Positions 28,962 through 39,400 of a DNA stretch of 64,000 bases are shown piece by piece. How positions within the stretch are numbered: position 1 is the stretch's first letter; every line of letters begins with the position of its first letter. Made by a program: the position numbers and the translations under genes. The DNA lies in NCBI RefSeq assembly GCF_900638025.1, contig NZ_LR134481.1, forward strand, positions 1,860,001 to 1,924,000. Reading direction: 5' to 3'. The DNA comes from Haemophilus parainfluenzae. GTDB lineage: Bacteria > Pseudomonadota > Gammaproteobacteria > Enterobacterales > Pasteurellaceae. The notes beneath the pieces were generated by a model, which saw nothing but the letters and a program-made list of their open reading frames with translations, had not been told where the DNA came from and made no database searches.

Positions 28962-29810
28962 TTAGTGTTTACCGAATAATTTCATCGCGGGTAATACAAT
29001 CGCACAAGCAATCGCGCCTACAATCACACCCACGACTAACGTCGCCACATTACCTAATAGGCCATCTGCCAATTGATAATCAGCGAGCAAATGATGAATG
29101 AAATCCACATTATGTACGAAAATACCACCACCGACTAAGAACATCGCAAGCGTACCGATAAAACTAAGTGAACGCATAAATTTAGGCATAATCACTAAAA
29201 TTGCGTTCCCAATTGACTTCGCTACGCCACCTTTTTTGATAAGGTATAAACCGAAATCATCTGCTCTAACAATCAATGCGACCAAGCCATAAACAAAAAT
29301 AGTAATCCCAATACCCACTACCGAAAGGGAAATAATGCGAGTCAGCAAGCTCGCTTCGGTTAATTCGCCCAATGCAATAATGATAATTTCAGCGGAAAGA
29401 ATAAAATCAGTACGAATTGCCCCCTTAATTTTAGCGGCTTCATTAAAGGTTGTTTTTTCTTCATGCTCTTCATGAGCAATAAATTTATGTAGAATTTTCT
29501 CTACACCTTCAAAACATAAATACGCCCCACCAATCATCAGAAGTGGCACGATCAACCAAGGTAAAAACGCAGAAAGCAGTAAAGCAATTGGAATTAAAAT
29601 GATTTTATTGACTAACGATCCTTTGGTGACAGCCCAAACAATAGGTAATTCACGATCGGAAGATGCCCCTGTTACCTGATTAGCATTTAAGGCTAAGTCA
29701 TCGCCTACCACGCCAACGGTTTTCTTGGCTGCCATTTTGGTCATCAAGGCGACATCATCAAGAATCGATGCAATGTCATCAATAAGAGTAAAAAGAGAGC
29801 TAAACGCCAT
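28962..29810 (-). CDS. DUF808/YedI family membrane protein
   Basis: A 282-aa inner-membrane protein. The N-terminal FSSLFTLIDDIASILDDVALMTK and KKTVGVVGDDLALNANQVTG are the DUF808 signature. Five or so membrane segments follow, with a cytosolic loop FEGVEKILHKF..HEEHEEKT. Function is unknown in the family. It is transcribed in the same direction as dnaX, with about 40 bp between. Confidence 0.88.
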   Translation of the reverse strand: MAFSSLFTLIDDIASILDDVALMTKMAAKKTVGVVGDDLALNANQVTGASSDRELPIVWAVTKGSLVNKIILIPIALLLSAFLPWLIVPLLMIGGAYLCFEGVEKILHKFIAHEEHEEKTTFNEAAKIKGAIRTDFILSAEIIIIALGELTEASLLTRIISLSVVGIGITIFVYGLVALIVRADDFGLYLIKKGGVAKSIGNAILVIMPKFMRSLSFIGTLAMFLVGGGIFVHNVDFIHHLLADYQLADGLLGNVATLVVGVIVGAIACAIVLPAMKLFGKH

Positions 29811-29850
29811 ATTCTTTCCTTTGTAAAGTTAAAATTTAGAGAAATGAGTT

Positions 29851-32010
29851 TTAGACTGGTCGAATGCTTTCGACATCCAACTTCGCATCAAACTCTTTTT
29901 GTAATAAAAGCAGTTTTTTATCTTGCTGTAAATCCGTACTCGCCTGTTCACGCAAGTTTTGATAAACCTTTTTACGGTAATCCATCGGTGTTAAAACATC
30001 GGAATCTTCAACAAAAATCGACAATTTGACTGGTTTTTCATATAAACGTTCAAGATGTTCCACTAAATTTTTAATATTTCGATCTTGTTTTAAATGCGCT
30101 TTTTCAGAATGAAGTCCGAGTTGAATTTCATCTTCTGTTTGCGACTTAATAAAGCAATTTAATGCCAACTCTTTTGAAAAGCCAATCACACCAGAACGTT
30201 CGACAATATCCGTCCAAGGATCTTGTTTTTGCGTAATTTGAATAATTTTCTCACGCAATTCTGGTGTCACATCTTTCAACATTGCCTGTTTAATATCAGA
30301 AGGACGCACACCGCTATCCACTTTAGCTAAATCCGGATTACTCCACTCCCAACGATAGGTTTCCGCATCCAGAGTTTCTTGCTCTTCCGCGTCCATTTCA
30401 GCGTTGTCATCAATGGTATTTTCAACCGTCTCAATACCTTGCTTTAACTCGTCAGCTTGTTGACTAATCGGATTTAACACCGCTGCTTTCGTTTGCGTAG
30501 CTTTCGTTTGCGCAGCTTTCGGTGGTGTCATCTCTCGCACAGGAAGTTCGGTCATTTTGGGTGAATTTTTTTGCTCATCTAACTCTTGAAGATGATGCAA
30601 GGTTTCTTCCACTGCGGCTTGCTGTTCATCATGATGATGTTGGCGTTCTGATTGCTCAATTTGCGTTAATTGATTCAATGCTTCTAATGCCGCAAGACTG
30701 GCTAAATTTAATGAAGACGTTGTTTGAGTGGAAACAGGTTGAGAAGGTGAAGAATGCACAATCGCCGATTGAGCCATTGACTTTTTCGCTTGTGCAGAAT
30801 AATTTGCTTTGATGTTTTGCGACAGCACCGGCATATCCACATAACCAGAAACAGGCTGATTTTCAACCGCACTTTTCTGTGTATTTTGTTCAGGGGATAG
30901 CCCGCCTTGTTTAGGCGTTTGTGCTGCCGTAAGGAACTTTGGGTGGAATGCCAACGCCCTCAATAATGTCATTTCTGCGCCAATTCGACGATTTGGTGCG
31001 GAGGCCAATTCTTTTCGACCTGATACAATCACTTGATAGAAAAATTGTACGTCTTCCGGTGAAATATGTTTAGCCAGAAAGCCTAAGTGATCGTTTTCAT
31101 CGGTAGCACTTTTAGCGAGTAACTGCATTAATGCAATTTGATGTAATTTCTCAGCTGTTTCTGCCAATAATTCATCCCAATCGCCCGCTTTTTCTGCCAC
31201 TGTTTGGATGGTTTTCATTAAACGCTCACCGTTACCTTGATGTAAGGCGTAAATGATTTCAATTGGCTGTTCTTCATCTAAAAGCCCAAGCATGGTATTC
31301 ACCACATCAGTGGAAACTTTACCGTTGCCCATGGCTATCGCTTGATCCGTTAAACTTAAGCTATCACGAATACTCCCCTGCGCCGCTTTGGCTAATTTAT
31401 CCAATGCAGGTGCATCAAAAGGAATATTTTCGGCAGTAAGCACGCGATTAAGATGCGCTGAAATTTGCGGTTCATCTAATGCTTTGAGATGAAATTGCAT
31501 ACAACGGGATAAAATCGTAATCGGTAATTTTTGAGGATCCGTTGTAGCGAGTAGAAATTTCACATATTCAGGTGGCTCTTCCAAGGTTTTTAACAACGCA
31601 TTGAAAGAATGGCGGGAAAGCATATGCACTTCATCGATGAGATAGACTTTATAACGCCCCACTACCGGCTTATATTGCACATTGTCTAATAGCTCACGCG
31701 TATCTTCTACTTTAGTACGAGAAGCCGCATCGATTTCAATTAAATCAATAAAGTTGCCCGCTTCGATCGCTTTGCAGTTTTCACATTGACCGCAAGGATC
31801 GGCAGTAATACCATTTACGCAGTTCAAGCCCTTCGCAAATAAACGAGCAATGGAGGTTTTACCCACGCCACGGGTGCCGGAAAATAAATAAGCATGATGT
31901 AAACGGTTTTCTTTTAAACCGTTTTCCAAAGCAGTGAGTACATGGCTTTGCCCCACTACTTCAGAAAAGTTTTTTGGTCGCCATTTTCTGGCTAAAACTT
32001 GGTAGCTCAT
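29851..32010 (-). CDS. dnaX: DNA polymerase III subunit tau (gamma/tau)
   Basis: Clamp-loader ATPase and replisome organiser, 719 aa. Walker A GTRGVGKT is at 45-52; zinc cysteines C64, C73, C76 and C79; Walker B/DEVHM at 126-130. A Gln/Thr-rich linker (about 385-560) includes a tandem KAAQT-KATQT-KAA stretch and leads into the C-terminal tau domain (about 575-719), which binds polymerase and helicase. E. coli makes the shorter gamma by frameshifting at A-AAA-AAG near codon 430. No such heptamer is in frame here, but an A7 run is in frame near codon 480. It begins 16 bp after apt, so apt-dnaX is an operon. Confidence 0.95.
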   Translation of the reverse strand: MSYQVLARKWRPKNFSEVVGQSHVLTALENGLKENRLHHAYLFSGTRGVGKTSIARLFAKGLNCVNGITADPCGQCENCKAIEAGNFIDLIEIDAASRTKVEDTRELLDNVQYKPVVGRYKVYLIDEVHMLSRHSFNALLKTLEEPPEYVKFLLATTDPQKLPITILSRCMQFHLKALDEPQISAHLNRVLTAENIPFDAPALDKLAKAAQGSIRDSLSLTDQAIAMGNGKVSTDVVNTMLGLLDEEQPIEIIYALHQGNGERLMKTIQTVAEKAGDWDELLAETAEKLHQIALMQLLAKSATDENDHLGFLAKHISPEDVQFFYQVIVSGRKELASAPNRRIGAEMTLLRALAFHPKFLTAAQTPKQGGLSPEQNTQKSAVENQPVSGYVDMPVLSQNIKANYSAQAKKSMAQSAIVHSSPSQPVSTQTTSSLNLASLAALEALNQLTQIEQSERQHHHDEQQAAVEETLHHLQELDEQKNSPKMTELPVREMTPPKAAQTKATQTKAAVLNPISQQADELKQGIETVENTIDDNAEMDAEEQETLDAETYRWEWSNPDLAKVDSGVRPSDIKQAMLKDVTPELREKIIQITQKQDPWTDIVERSGVIGFSKELALNCFIKSQTEDEIQLGLHSEKAHLKQDRNIKNLVEHLERLYEKPVKLSIFVEDSDVLTPMDYRKKVYQNLREQASTDLQQDKKLLLLQKEFDAKLDVESIRPV

Positions 32011-32026
32011 CGCATCTCTTTAAAAA

Positions 32027-32569
32027 TTAATGGCCTTCAAAATTGACTAAGGTGTAGCAATCAATGCCTAAATCACGTAAGCGTTTTTCGCCCCCTAATT
32101 CTGGCAAATTAATCACAAAGGCAGCATGTTTCACATCTCCACCTAAACGTTGAACTAATTTTACGGTTGCTTCAACTGTACCACCCGTTGCTAACAAGTC
32201 ATCAATGATTAACACGTTATCACCTTGTGAAATCGCATCTGTATGCAATTCAAGGGTATCTTGACCGTATTCTAATTGATAAGACTGTGCAATCACTTCA
32301 CGCGGTAATTTGCCTGGTTTACGAACGGGGATAAATGGCAAGCCTAATGCTAATGCAACTGGCGCACCAAAAATAAATCCACGAGACTCGGTACCAATTA
32401 CTTTTGTGAGTCCTTGATCTTTATACTTTTCAACAATCAAATCGATTGTGGCTTTAAAAGCTGCAGGCACTTCAAGTAAGCTCGTGATATCACGGAAAAT
32501 AATGCCTTCTTTTGGATGATTTGGAATAGATTTGATAGATGATTTGATTAATTCAAGTTGTTTGTTCAT
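32027..32569 (-). CDS. apt: Adenine phosphoribosyltransferase
   Basis: Purine salvage enzyme making AMP from adenine and PRPP. It has 180 aa (E. coli 183). The PRPP-binding loop [18 protein letters not shown] is at about 122-139; [16 protein letters not shown] and PGKLPREVI are family blocks. It is first in an operon with dnaX, the order also found in H. influenzae and E. coli. Confidence 0.96.
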   Translation of the reverse strand: MNKQLELIKSSIKSIPNHPKEGIIFRDITSLLEVPAAFKATIDLIVEKYKDQGLTKVIGTESRGFIFGAPVALALGLPFIPVRKPGKLPREVIAQSYQLEYGQDTLELHTDAISQGDNVLIIDDLLATGGTVEATVKLVQRLGGDVKHAAFVINLPELGGEKRLRDLGIDCYTLVNFEGH

Positions 32570-32638
32570 AAATAATTGCTCAAAAAAGAGTAAGAAAAAA
32601 TCCTGTTTTTAGGCTCGCATTCTAGCATATAAAAATGC

Positions 32639-32668
32639 AAAAGTGCGGTGAATTTTGACCGCACTTTT
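32639..32668. terminator. Perfect uptake-signal inverted pair
   Basis: AAAAGTGCGGT, eight bases, ACCGCACTTTT. On the minus strand it follows lpxM, serving as its terminator, and lies upstream of apt. Confidence 0.8.
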
Positions 32669-32682
32669 GTAAATAAAATGAA

Positions 32683-33642
32683 TTAATCTGGGTAAATATC
32701 TTCCCCGTCTTTTCGAGTACGAAGAAGCTGTAAAATCCAGACATATTGTTCGGGTGTTGGCGTGACGAAATACTCTATTTCTTCGTTCATCGCACGGGCC
32801 GATTGCTCAGGATCGTCGCTTAATTGCATCGGTGGGCGAATTTCCATTTCATACTTGCCACGCTTGGCGTTATAGCGAGGGAACATTGGAATAACCACCG
32901 CTTTCGCTAATTTTGCCATTTTGTTTAACCCAGGAAGCGTCGCCTTATAAGTAGCAAAGAAATCCACAAAGACACTTTGCTCGGCACCAAAATCTTCATC
33001 GGGAAGATAATACCCCATTTGGCCTTGTTTGATGTGTGCTAAAAAAGGCTTAATACCATTTTGGCGAGCATGCATTTTTCCGCCAAAACGTTGACGCGCT
33101 AAAGTCCACAACCAGTCCACCAACGGATTTCGATGCGGGTTATACATTGACGTCATCGGCATGCCGTGTGTATGCAAAATAATGCCAGAGGCATCTATCG
33201 CCCAACCATGTGGTACCATCAAAATGATGTTATGCCCTTCAGCTTTAGCTTGCTTGATATGCTCAAGGCCAATGAATTCACTGCGTTTTTGTAAATGTTT
33301 TTTAGAACGAATGGCAATTTCACCAATACCAAGCATGACTTGTGCGACCGTTACAAACATCTCTTCAATTACTTTATCATGCTGCTCAGCCGTCCAATCT
33401 GGGAAACAGAGTTTCAAATTAATCTCGGCACGAATACGTGGTTTACCGATTTTTTTCGTCAGCGCACGAGCCAGTTTCTCGGCCATTTTATCGCGTAAAC
33501 GAAATGGCACAAAAGCGAGTAACAACAGCACAAAAATACCAAGCCAAATGCCCCAATTTTTAGGATGCAAATATGACCATGAAAAATGTGGTTCATAGCC
33601 TGTTCGTGCTGTAATACGTAATTTTTTCTGAGAATCTGTCAT
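32683..33642 (-). CDS. lpxM: Lipid A late acyltransferase LpxM (MsbB)
   Basis: Adds the second secondary acyl chain to lipid A at the inner membrane. It has 319 aa from the ATG at 33642 (a TTG two codons earlier is less likely). An N-terminal hydrophobic anchor (about 32-48) is followed by the catalytic HX4D in VPHGWAIDASG, then YYLPDEDFGAEQSVFVDFF and the PMFPRYN block. It is paralogous to lpxL at 15.6 kb but with the MsbB-type HGWAID motif. It is three bases from the weakest-spaced end of a four-gene run (aroC, mepA, TSUP, lpxM), the same order as H. influenzae HI0196-HI0199. Confidence 0.92.
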   Translation of the reverse strand: MTDSQKKLRITARTGYEPHFSWSYLHPKNWGIWLGIFVLLLLAFVPFRLRDKMAEKLARALTKKIGKPRIRAEINLKLCFPDWTAEQHDKVIEEMFVTVAQVMLGIGEIAIRSKKHLQKRSEFIGLEHIKQAKAEGHNIILMVPHGWAIDASGIILHTHGMPMTSMYNPHRNPLVDWLWTLARQRFGGKMHARQNGIKPFLAHIKQGQMGYYLPDEDFGAEQSVFVDFFATYKATLPGLNKMAKLAKAVVIPMFPRYNAKRGKYEMEIRPPMQLSDDPEQSARAMNEEIEYFVTPTPEQYVWILQLLRTRKDGEDIYPD

Positions 33643-33651
33643 AATCAATTG

Positions 33652-34419
33652 TTAAAAATGAAACCAACCTTGATCATACGCCATTTTTATTGTCATGATA
33701 AATGACACAATCACCACCATCGGTCTAATTAATTGTTTGCCTTTTGCCATCACCATTTTGGCGCCTAAATTTGCACCTATCAGACTTCCTGCCATCATCA
33801 CTAAACCGACAGTCCAAATGACATGACCACCAATAAAGAAGAAAATTAATGACGCAAAATTTGAGGTTAAATTCATCACTTTAGCATGCGCAGTTGCTTT
33901 GGTGAGATTAAATCCAAGCAATGTGACACAAGCCAAGTTCATTAATGAGCCTACACCTGGTCCAAAAAAACCATCATAAAAACCCAGCAATGAGCCAAAA
34001 CATAATGCAAAAACAGCGTAAGAAATTCGTTGTTTGCGATCACTTTCGCCCAATTTAGGCGTAAACAAAAAGTATAAGCCGATCGCTAAAATGAGAAATG
34101 GAAGCCCTTTCTTAATTAATGACGCATCTAAACTTTGAATAAGCAAGGTACCAATCACCGAACCGATAAAAATCACCAGTAAGATGAAAGAAAACTCCGA
34201 TAAATTGACCGCTCTTTTACGTAAAAAGTAAATACTTGCCGACAATGCGCCGCCAAATGCTTGTAATTTATTCGTGCCCAACGCCATTGCTGGTGGCATA
34301 CCTGTCATTAATAAGGCAGGGATGGTAATTAAGCCTCCGCCACCCGCTATCGCATCAATAAATGCGGCAATAAAGGCAGCAGCAAAAAGCATGGCTAAAA
34401 TATCAATCCCCAACTCCAT
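33652..34419 (-). CDS. TSUP (TauE/SafE) family permease
   Basis: A 255-aa inner-membrane protein of the 4-toluene sulfonate uptake/TauE-SafE family, with seven or eight helices. Signature parts are AFIDAIAGGGGLITIPALLMTG (about 20-41) and GFYDGFFGPGVGSLM (about 145-159), the paired Gly-rich motifs of the family. Members move sulfite, sulfoacetate or other small anions; the substrate here is not known. It is 10 bp from both neighbours, consistent with one transcript. Confidence 0.87.
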   Translation of the reverse strand: MELGIDILAMLFAAAFIAAFIDAIAGGGGLITIPALLMTGMPPAMALGTNKLQAFGGALSASIYFLRKRAVNLSEFSFILLVIFIGSVIGTLLIQSLDASLIKKGLPFLILAIGLYFLFTPKLGESDRKQRISYAVFALCFGSLLGFYDGFFGPGVGSLMNLACVTLLGFNLTKATAHAKVMNLTSNFASLIFFFIGGHVIWTVGLVMMAGSLIGANLGAKMVMAKGKQLIRPMVVIVSFIMTIKMAYDQGWFHF

Positions 34420-34429
34420 TATTTAACTC

Positions 34430-35302
34430 CTACTCTAACCATTCGCTACTATTTGGCGAATTCAACACTTGTTGGCACAAGAACGGTTCTGGTGGTGTCA
34501 CTTTTGGTTTAGAAGCGCTTGAACCTGGTTTTGCGGGTTCAAACCAAGAATAAAGCTCATCACCACAACCATCGCCTGCTGGTACAGGTGCTTGATCTTC
34601 ACAATAAGCCGCATCTTTCGGACAAGCAATGCGCACATGGAAATGTGAATCATGGCCAAACCATGGACGAATTTTATGTAACCAAGCACGATCATCACCT
34701 GCAGTTTGACAAAGTTTTAATTTAATTGCTGGATTCACAAAAATACGGGTCACTTTGGGATCTTGTGCGGCCAATTTAATTAGCGTTGCATGATTGTTAT
34801 TCCACACATTTTCATCAACTCGTTGTGCTTGGCGATTCACCACGAGCAAGCCTTTTCCGTCAGAATTTAACGCTTCACTGTCTGTCATGGTACCCATGCG
34901 CAACCAAATATCTGCGTCTAATCCCATTTGATGACTTGCATGCCCCGTTAAAAAGCGACCACCACCGGGCATAGCAATATCCCCAACCAACATTGTTGGT
35001 AAGCCTACTGACTTCGCTTTTTGTCCAAGACGCTGTAAATAGGCAATCATATCCGGATGACCATAATAGCGATTTTTATTCATACGAATCACTTGATAGC
35101 CCTCACCTTTATAAGCCAAAGGTTCAGCTCCGATAATACAACCATTCGAATAGCTACCGATTGGATTTGCCTTACCGTCTGTTGCTGGAATTGGACGTTT
35201 AATTCGTTGCCAGTCTTGTGGTGAGGCTGTTGTTTGTAACGAGAAAAAAACGCTCCCTAAAACAACCGCACTTGAAAGTAATTTTGCTAAAGATCTACTC
35301 AT
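34430..35302 (-). CDS. mepA: Penicillin-insensitive murein endopeptidase MepA
   Basis: Periplasmic zinc peptidase (M74) that cuts D-Ala-mDAP cross-links in peptidoglycan. It has 290 aa with a signal peptide (cleavage near TTA-SP, residues 26-27). Zinc ligands are in GHASHQMGLDADIW (His, Asp) and in GHDSHFHVRIACP (His-x-His). Cys residues near the N- and C-terminal ends can form the disulfides seen in the family. It lies between aroC (64 bp upstream) and the TSUP permease. Confidence 0.94.
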   Translation of the reverse strand: MSRSLAKLLSSAVVLGSVFFSLQTTASPQDWQRIKRPIPATDGKANPIGSYSNGCIIGAEPLAYKGEGYQVIRMNKNRYYGHPDMIAYLQRLGQKAKSVGLPTMLVGDIAMPGGGRFLTGHASHQMGLDADIWLRMGTMTDSEALNSDGKGLLVVNRQAQRVDENVWNNNHATLIKLAAQDPKVTRIFVNPAIKLKLCQTAGDDRAWLHKIRPWFGHDSHFHVRIACPKDAAYCEDQAPVPAGDGCGDELYSWFEPAKPGSSASKPKVTPPEPFLCQQVLNSPNSSEWLE

Positions 35303-35365
35303 AAAATTTCCTAAAACGAATCTTCTTATCTTTAATGAAAGAAAAATAAGCTTAATTTAAAAGAG

Positions 35366-36439
35366 TTATTTGCATTGCGCTTTAAAACGTAATAAATGAT
35401 CGAGTAACACAATTGCGACCATGGCTTCTGCAATAGGGACTGCACGGATTCCCACACAAGGATCATGACGGCCTTTTGTCACCACTTCGACAGGATCGCC
35501 CTCTAAATTAATAGAACGCCCTGGAATGGTAATACTAGATGTTGGTTTTAGAGCAATCGTTGCAATAATTGGCTGACCTGAGCTAATCCCCCCTAAAATA
35601 CCGCCAGCATGGTTGCTTTCAAAGCCATTTGGAGTCATTTCATCACGATGTTCACTTCCACGCTGTTCAACCACCGCAAAACCATCGCCAATTTCTACAC
35701 CTTTAACGGCATTAATCCCCATTAACGCATGGGCTAAATCAGCATCAAGTCGATCAAAAACAGGCTCGCCTAAACCGACAGGAACATTCTCTGCAATCAC
35801 TGTTAGTTTAGCCCCAATCGAATCCCCTTCTTTTTTCAATTCACGGATTAATTCATCAAATTTTTCGACCGCACGTTCATCCGGACAGAAAAATGGATTG
35901 CTATTTACTTTATCCCAATCAATTTTTCCTACAGTCTGTGGGGCAATCTTCACCTCGCCAATTTGACTCAAAAAGCCACGGACTTCAATGCCAAACTGCT
36001 CACGTAAATATTTCTTCGCAATCGCTCCCGCAGCAACGCGCATAGCGGTTTCACGCGCAGAAGAGCGCCCACCACCGCGATAATCACGAATACCGTATTT
36101 TTGTTGATAGGTAAAATCCGCATGCCCTGGACGGAGACGATCTTTGATATCGCCATAATCTTGTGAACGTTGATCGCCATTTTTAATGATCATTCCAATA
36201 CTGGTACCCGTTGTTTTACCCTCAAATACCCCAGATAAAATCTGCACTTCATCGTCTTCACGACGGGGTGTGGTGTAACGCGATGTACCGGGCTTACGGC
36301 GATCTAAATCCGGTTGAATATCAACTTCAGATAATTCAAGATTGGGCGGAATACCATCTACAATACAGCCTAATGCAATGCCATGTGACTCTCCAAAAGT
36401 TGTCACACGAAAAACTTGTCCGATAGTATTCCCTGCCAT
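35366..36439 (-). CDS. aroC: Chorismate synthase
   Basis: Last step of the shikimate pathway (EPSP to chorismate, needing reduced FMN). It has 357 aa. Signature segments are [16 protein letters not shown] (14-29), [30 protein letters not shown] (102-131, in two parts) and [15 protein letters not shown]. Seventeen bases separate it from the MscS-type gene upstream on the same strand. Uptake-signal-like ACCGCAC occurs internally. Confidence 0.96.
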   Translation of the reverse strand: MAGNTIGQVFRVTTFGESHGIALGCIVDGIPPNLELSEVDIQPDLDRRKPGTSRYTTPRREDDEVQILSGVFEGKTTGTSIGMIIKNGDQRSQDYGDIKDRLRPGHADFTYQQKYGIRDYRGGGRSSARETAMRVAAGAIAKKYLREQFGIEVRGFLSQIGEVKIAPQTVGKIDWDKVNSNPFFCPDERAVEKFDELIRELKKEGDSIGAKLTVIAENVPVGLGEPVFDRLDADLAHALMGINAVKGVEIGDGFAVVEQRGSEHRDEMTPNGFESNHAGGILGGISSGQPIIATIALKPTSSITIPGRSINLEGDPVEVVTKGRHDPCVGIRAVPIAEAMVAIVLLDHLLRFKAQCK

Positions 36440-36455
36440 ATTTTTTCCTTTTTAA

Positions 36456-39400
36456 TTAATGACTTTTCGCTAATTTTGCCACATCAATAAATGGGATCTC
36501 TTCGCCTGTATCGTTATTTTTAATAAAAATATCTAATTGATTGAAGGCGATATCAATATTATTTTCTGCAAATAACTCATTCACTCGGCGATTGAGCGCA
36601 TCAAGCGTATCGTTTCGTTCTCCTACCTGTCCTACATAGACTCGTAACTCATGATCTAGCGTACTCGCACCAAAAGTTAAGAATAATGCTCTTGGCTCCG
36701 GATCTTTTAAGACGCTTGGTTGCTCATTTGCAGCTTGCAATAATAAACGTTTCACCAACTCTAAATCTGATCCATAAGCCACCCCAACGGATATAACCAA
36801 ACGAGTAACGGTGTTAGATAATGCCCAGTTAGTCACTTGTCCAGTTACAAAGGATTTATTTGGCACAATCACTTCTTTTCGGTCCGGATCGATCATCGTA
36901 ATGGCGCGAATACGGATTTTCGCTACTGTACCTGTTACATCGTTAATTGTCACAGTATCGCCCACACGAATTGGACGCTCAAATAATAAAATGATGCCGG
37001 AAACAAAGTTCGCAAAAATTTCCTGCATACCAAAACCGAGACCAACGGAAAGGGCGGCAAATAACCATTGTAATTTAGACCATGACATCCCAAGGGTAGA
37101 AAATGCCCATGCGCCACCCACTGCAACCAAGATATAGGTTAATAATGTTGTAATGGTATAAGGCGTACCTTGTGAAAGTTTCACTCGGGAGAAGAGTAAT
37201 ATTTCTAAAATACCTTGAATATTACGCACTAAAATATAGGTAATCACAACAATGATTAACGCAACAATCAAGTTAAAGAGTGAAATCGTTTCGGTCACCA
37301 CGCCCGCTTCAGTTGTTGAAGTTTGTTGCCACAAGGTAATATCACGCAAATAACTTACCACCGTAACTAAATCTGACCAGACATAATAAAAGATGACAAA
37401 AAGTGCGGTCCAAATAAAGAGATCGGCAAAGCGTAGTAACTGGCTACGCACTTCATTTAAGTCCAATCCCTCTTCTTGTTCGGTAATCACGACCACATCA
37501 TCAGAGGCTGAAGCATCACTTGAATCTTGTTGTTTTTGCTGACGTTTTTCTTGTAAACGACGATAAGCTAAACGTCTTGATGCTACGGTGACACCACGAT
37601 AAATTGTATGACGCACCAACGACCACACCACCCATGCAATGTAGGTATTAATAATATGCGTAATTAAATTTAAGGCGGTGTAATAATAGCCTAAAGCAAT
37701 TAGTGCAATTAAAATAACAGGGACCAATTGCAATAAGATTCGTACAATTTTGAAAATGGTTCTATCACGCTTATCTGTTGTCGTTGAACTCAATGATTTT
37801 TCAGTACGAATAAAACGTGGTGCAATAATTACAATGCAGAAAAGCAAAGCAACAATGGTATTAATTTCACCCAATACGTCATTTGCTAAACCTGTATCCA
37901 TGACATTACTGAAAATTGACGTATTCAGTAATAACACAACAGAAACAATAATACGTTTCGTGACGTCTTGTAGGCTCGCTGCACTCTCTTTAGTAAAACC
38001 AAAATGGCACACTAAAATACCATTCGGACGAAGAATAGCTAAGATAAAACTAAAGAACCACCAATAGCCCGCCATGCTAAGCGACCACTCCCAAAACTCT
38101 TGTGGATTTTTCACAAAGAAAAAGCCTAAAAGTTGGCAAGTCGCTAAGAACCACAGGGTGCCTGATAACGATAAAAGCGCCGTATAAAATAACGCAAGTG
38201 GCGTATGCCATTGGCTATCCGAACGAAGCGTGTTAATCTCACCATTAATCACAGCTAAGCGTTGTTTAATCGACTCTTTAAATTTAAAAATCAATCCACC
38301 AATCACAAACAAAATAAAGACGTAAGTGAGTAAATACGGCAAATTATCAAAGTTTGTCGGAAAGCCGATTTTCTTTCCAATGCCATCAAATTGTGCTTTG
38401 AGTGACATCGGTAATTTCTTGAACCAATCAAGATTAATTGGATTATTACTTTTTACCCAGAAACTTTGTTGGTCGAGTTTAGACTGAATCTGATCACTGA
38501 TTTGAGTAATTTGCTGTTGAGTTAACTCTAAGGAAATCGCCAAATTCAATTGGTTATTCAACGACTTAATTAAATCTGACCCTACTTTACGACGTTCAGT
38601 GAGTAAATTGGTTAATTGTGTTTTTTCTGCCGGTGTAAACGATTTGTTTTCATCCTGCTCTATTTTACTGATGTAAGCATCAATATCATAAAGCTCATTA
38701 CGTTTCTGCGTAATATCGAAGATCTGTACACGCAAATCGGCAATTTGCTTTGAAAGACCTTGAATATTTAAATTGGTCGGTAATTTTTGTTTTTGTTGCT
38801 GAATAATGCGAGAAAGCACCAACGTGCCTTGTAACGCACTGATTTGCTCATCAATGGTACGCTGTGTCTGCGTCAAGTTATCCAATACATTTCGCATGCG
38901 CAATTCATCTTGCGTTAATGTATTGGTTTTCTCAGTTTGCTCAAGTAAATATTGGCTAAGCTGTGCATTCAAATTCAATTCTTTCTGAATCAACGGATTT
39001 TGCTCAACATTTTGGCTTTGTTGTTGTGCTTGCTCAACTTGGTTTTGTGTTTTAGCCAAATTCTTTTGGTTTATCACGTCTTGAATAGCCGCAATTTGTT
39101 GCTGCAATGCTTGAACTCGCGTATTCAACAGTTCATATCGACTTTGATAAAGCACAGTCAACTGATCGCTATTTTTTAATAGCACTTGATTATAGATATT
39201 TTTTAGTTCTATCAGTTGCAATTCAAGCTGAATTTGCTGTTTTAATAGCGAACTGGTTGTTGGGTCAGCCAATTTCTGATTCAATTCTTGCGTACGTTTA
39301 ACATTATCTGTTAAGGCTGTTTGGGCGCGTTCGGATACAGCGCTTTGCCCTGCAAGTTGTGCATTCACTGCACTTAATGCAGATTGAGCATCTTGTTGTT

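Noticed and set aside
30774..30800. Possible E. coli-type dnaX frameshift heptamer
   Set aside because: The sequence is GCG AAA AAG, that is G-AAA-AAG, which does not allow both tRNAs to re-pair, and the -1 frame stays open for many codons.
33161..33598. 145-codon open frame on the plus strand
   Set aside because: It lies wholly antisense to lpxM and has no ribosome-binding site or recognisable family; it mirrors the codon bias of the real gene.
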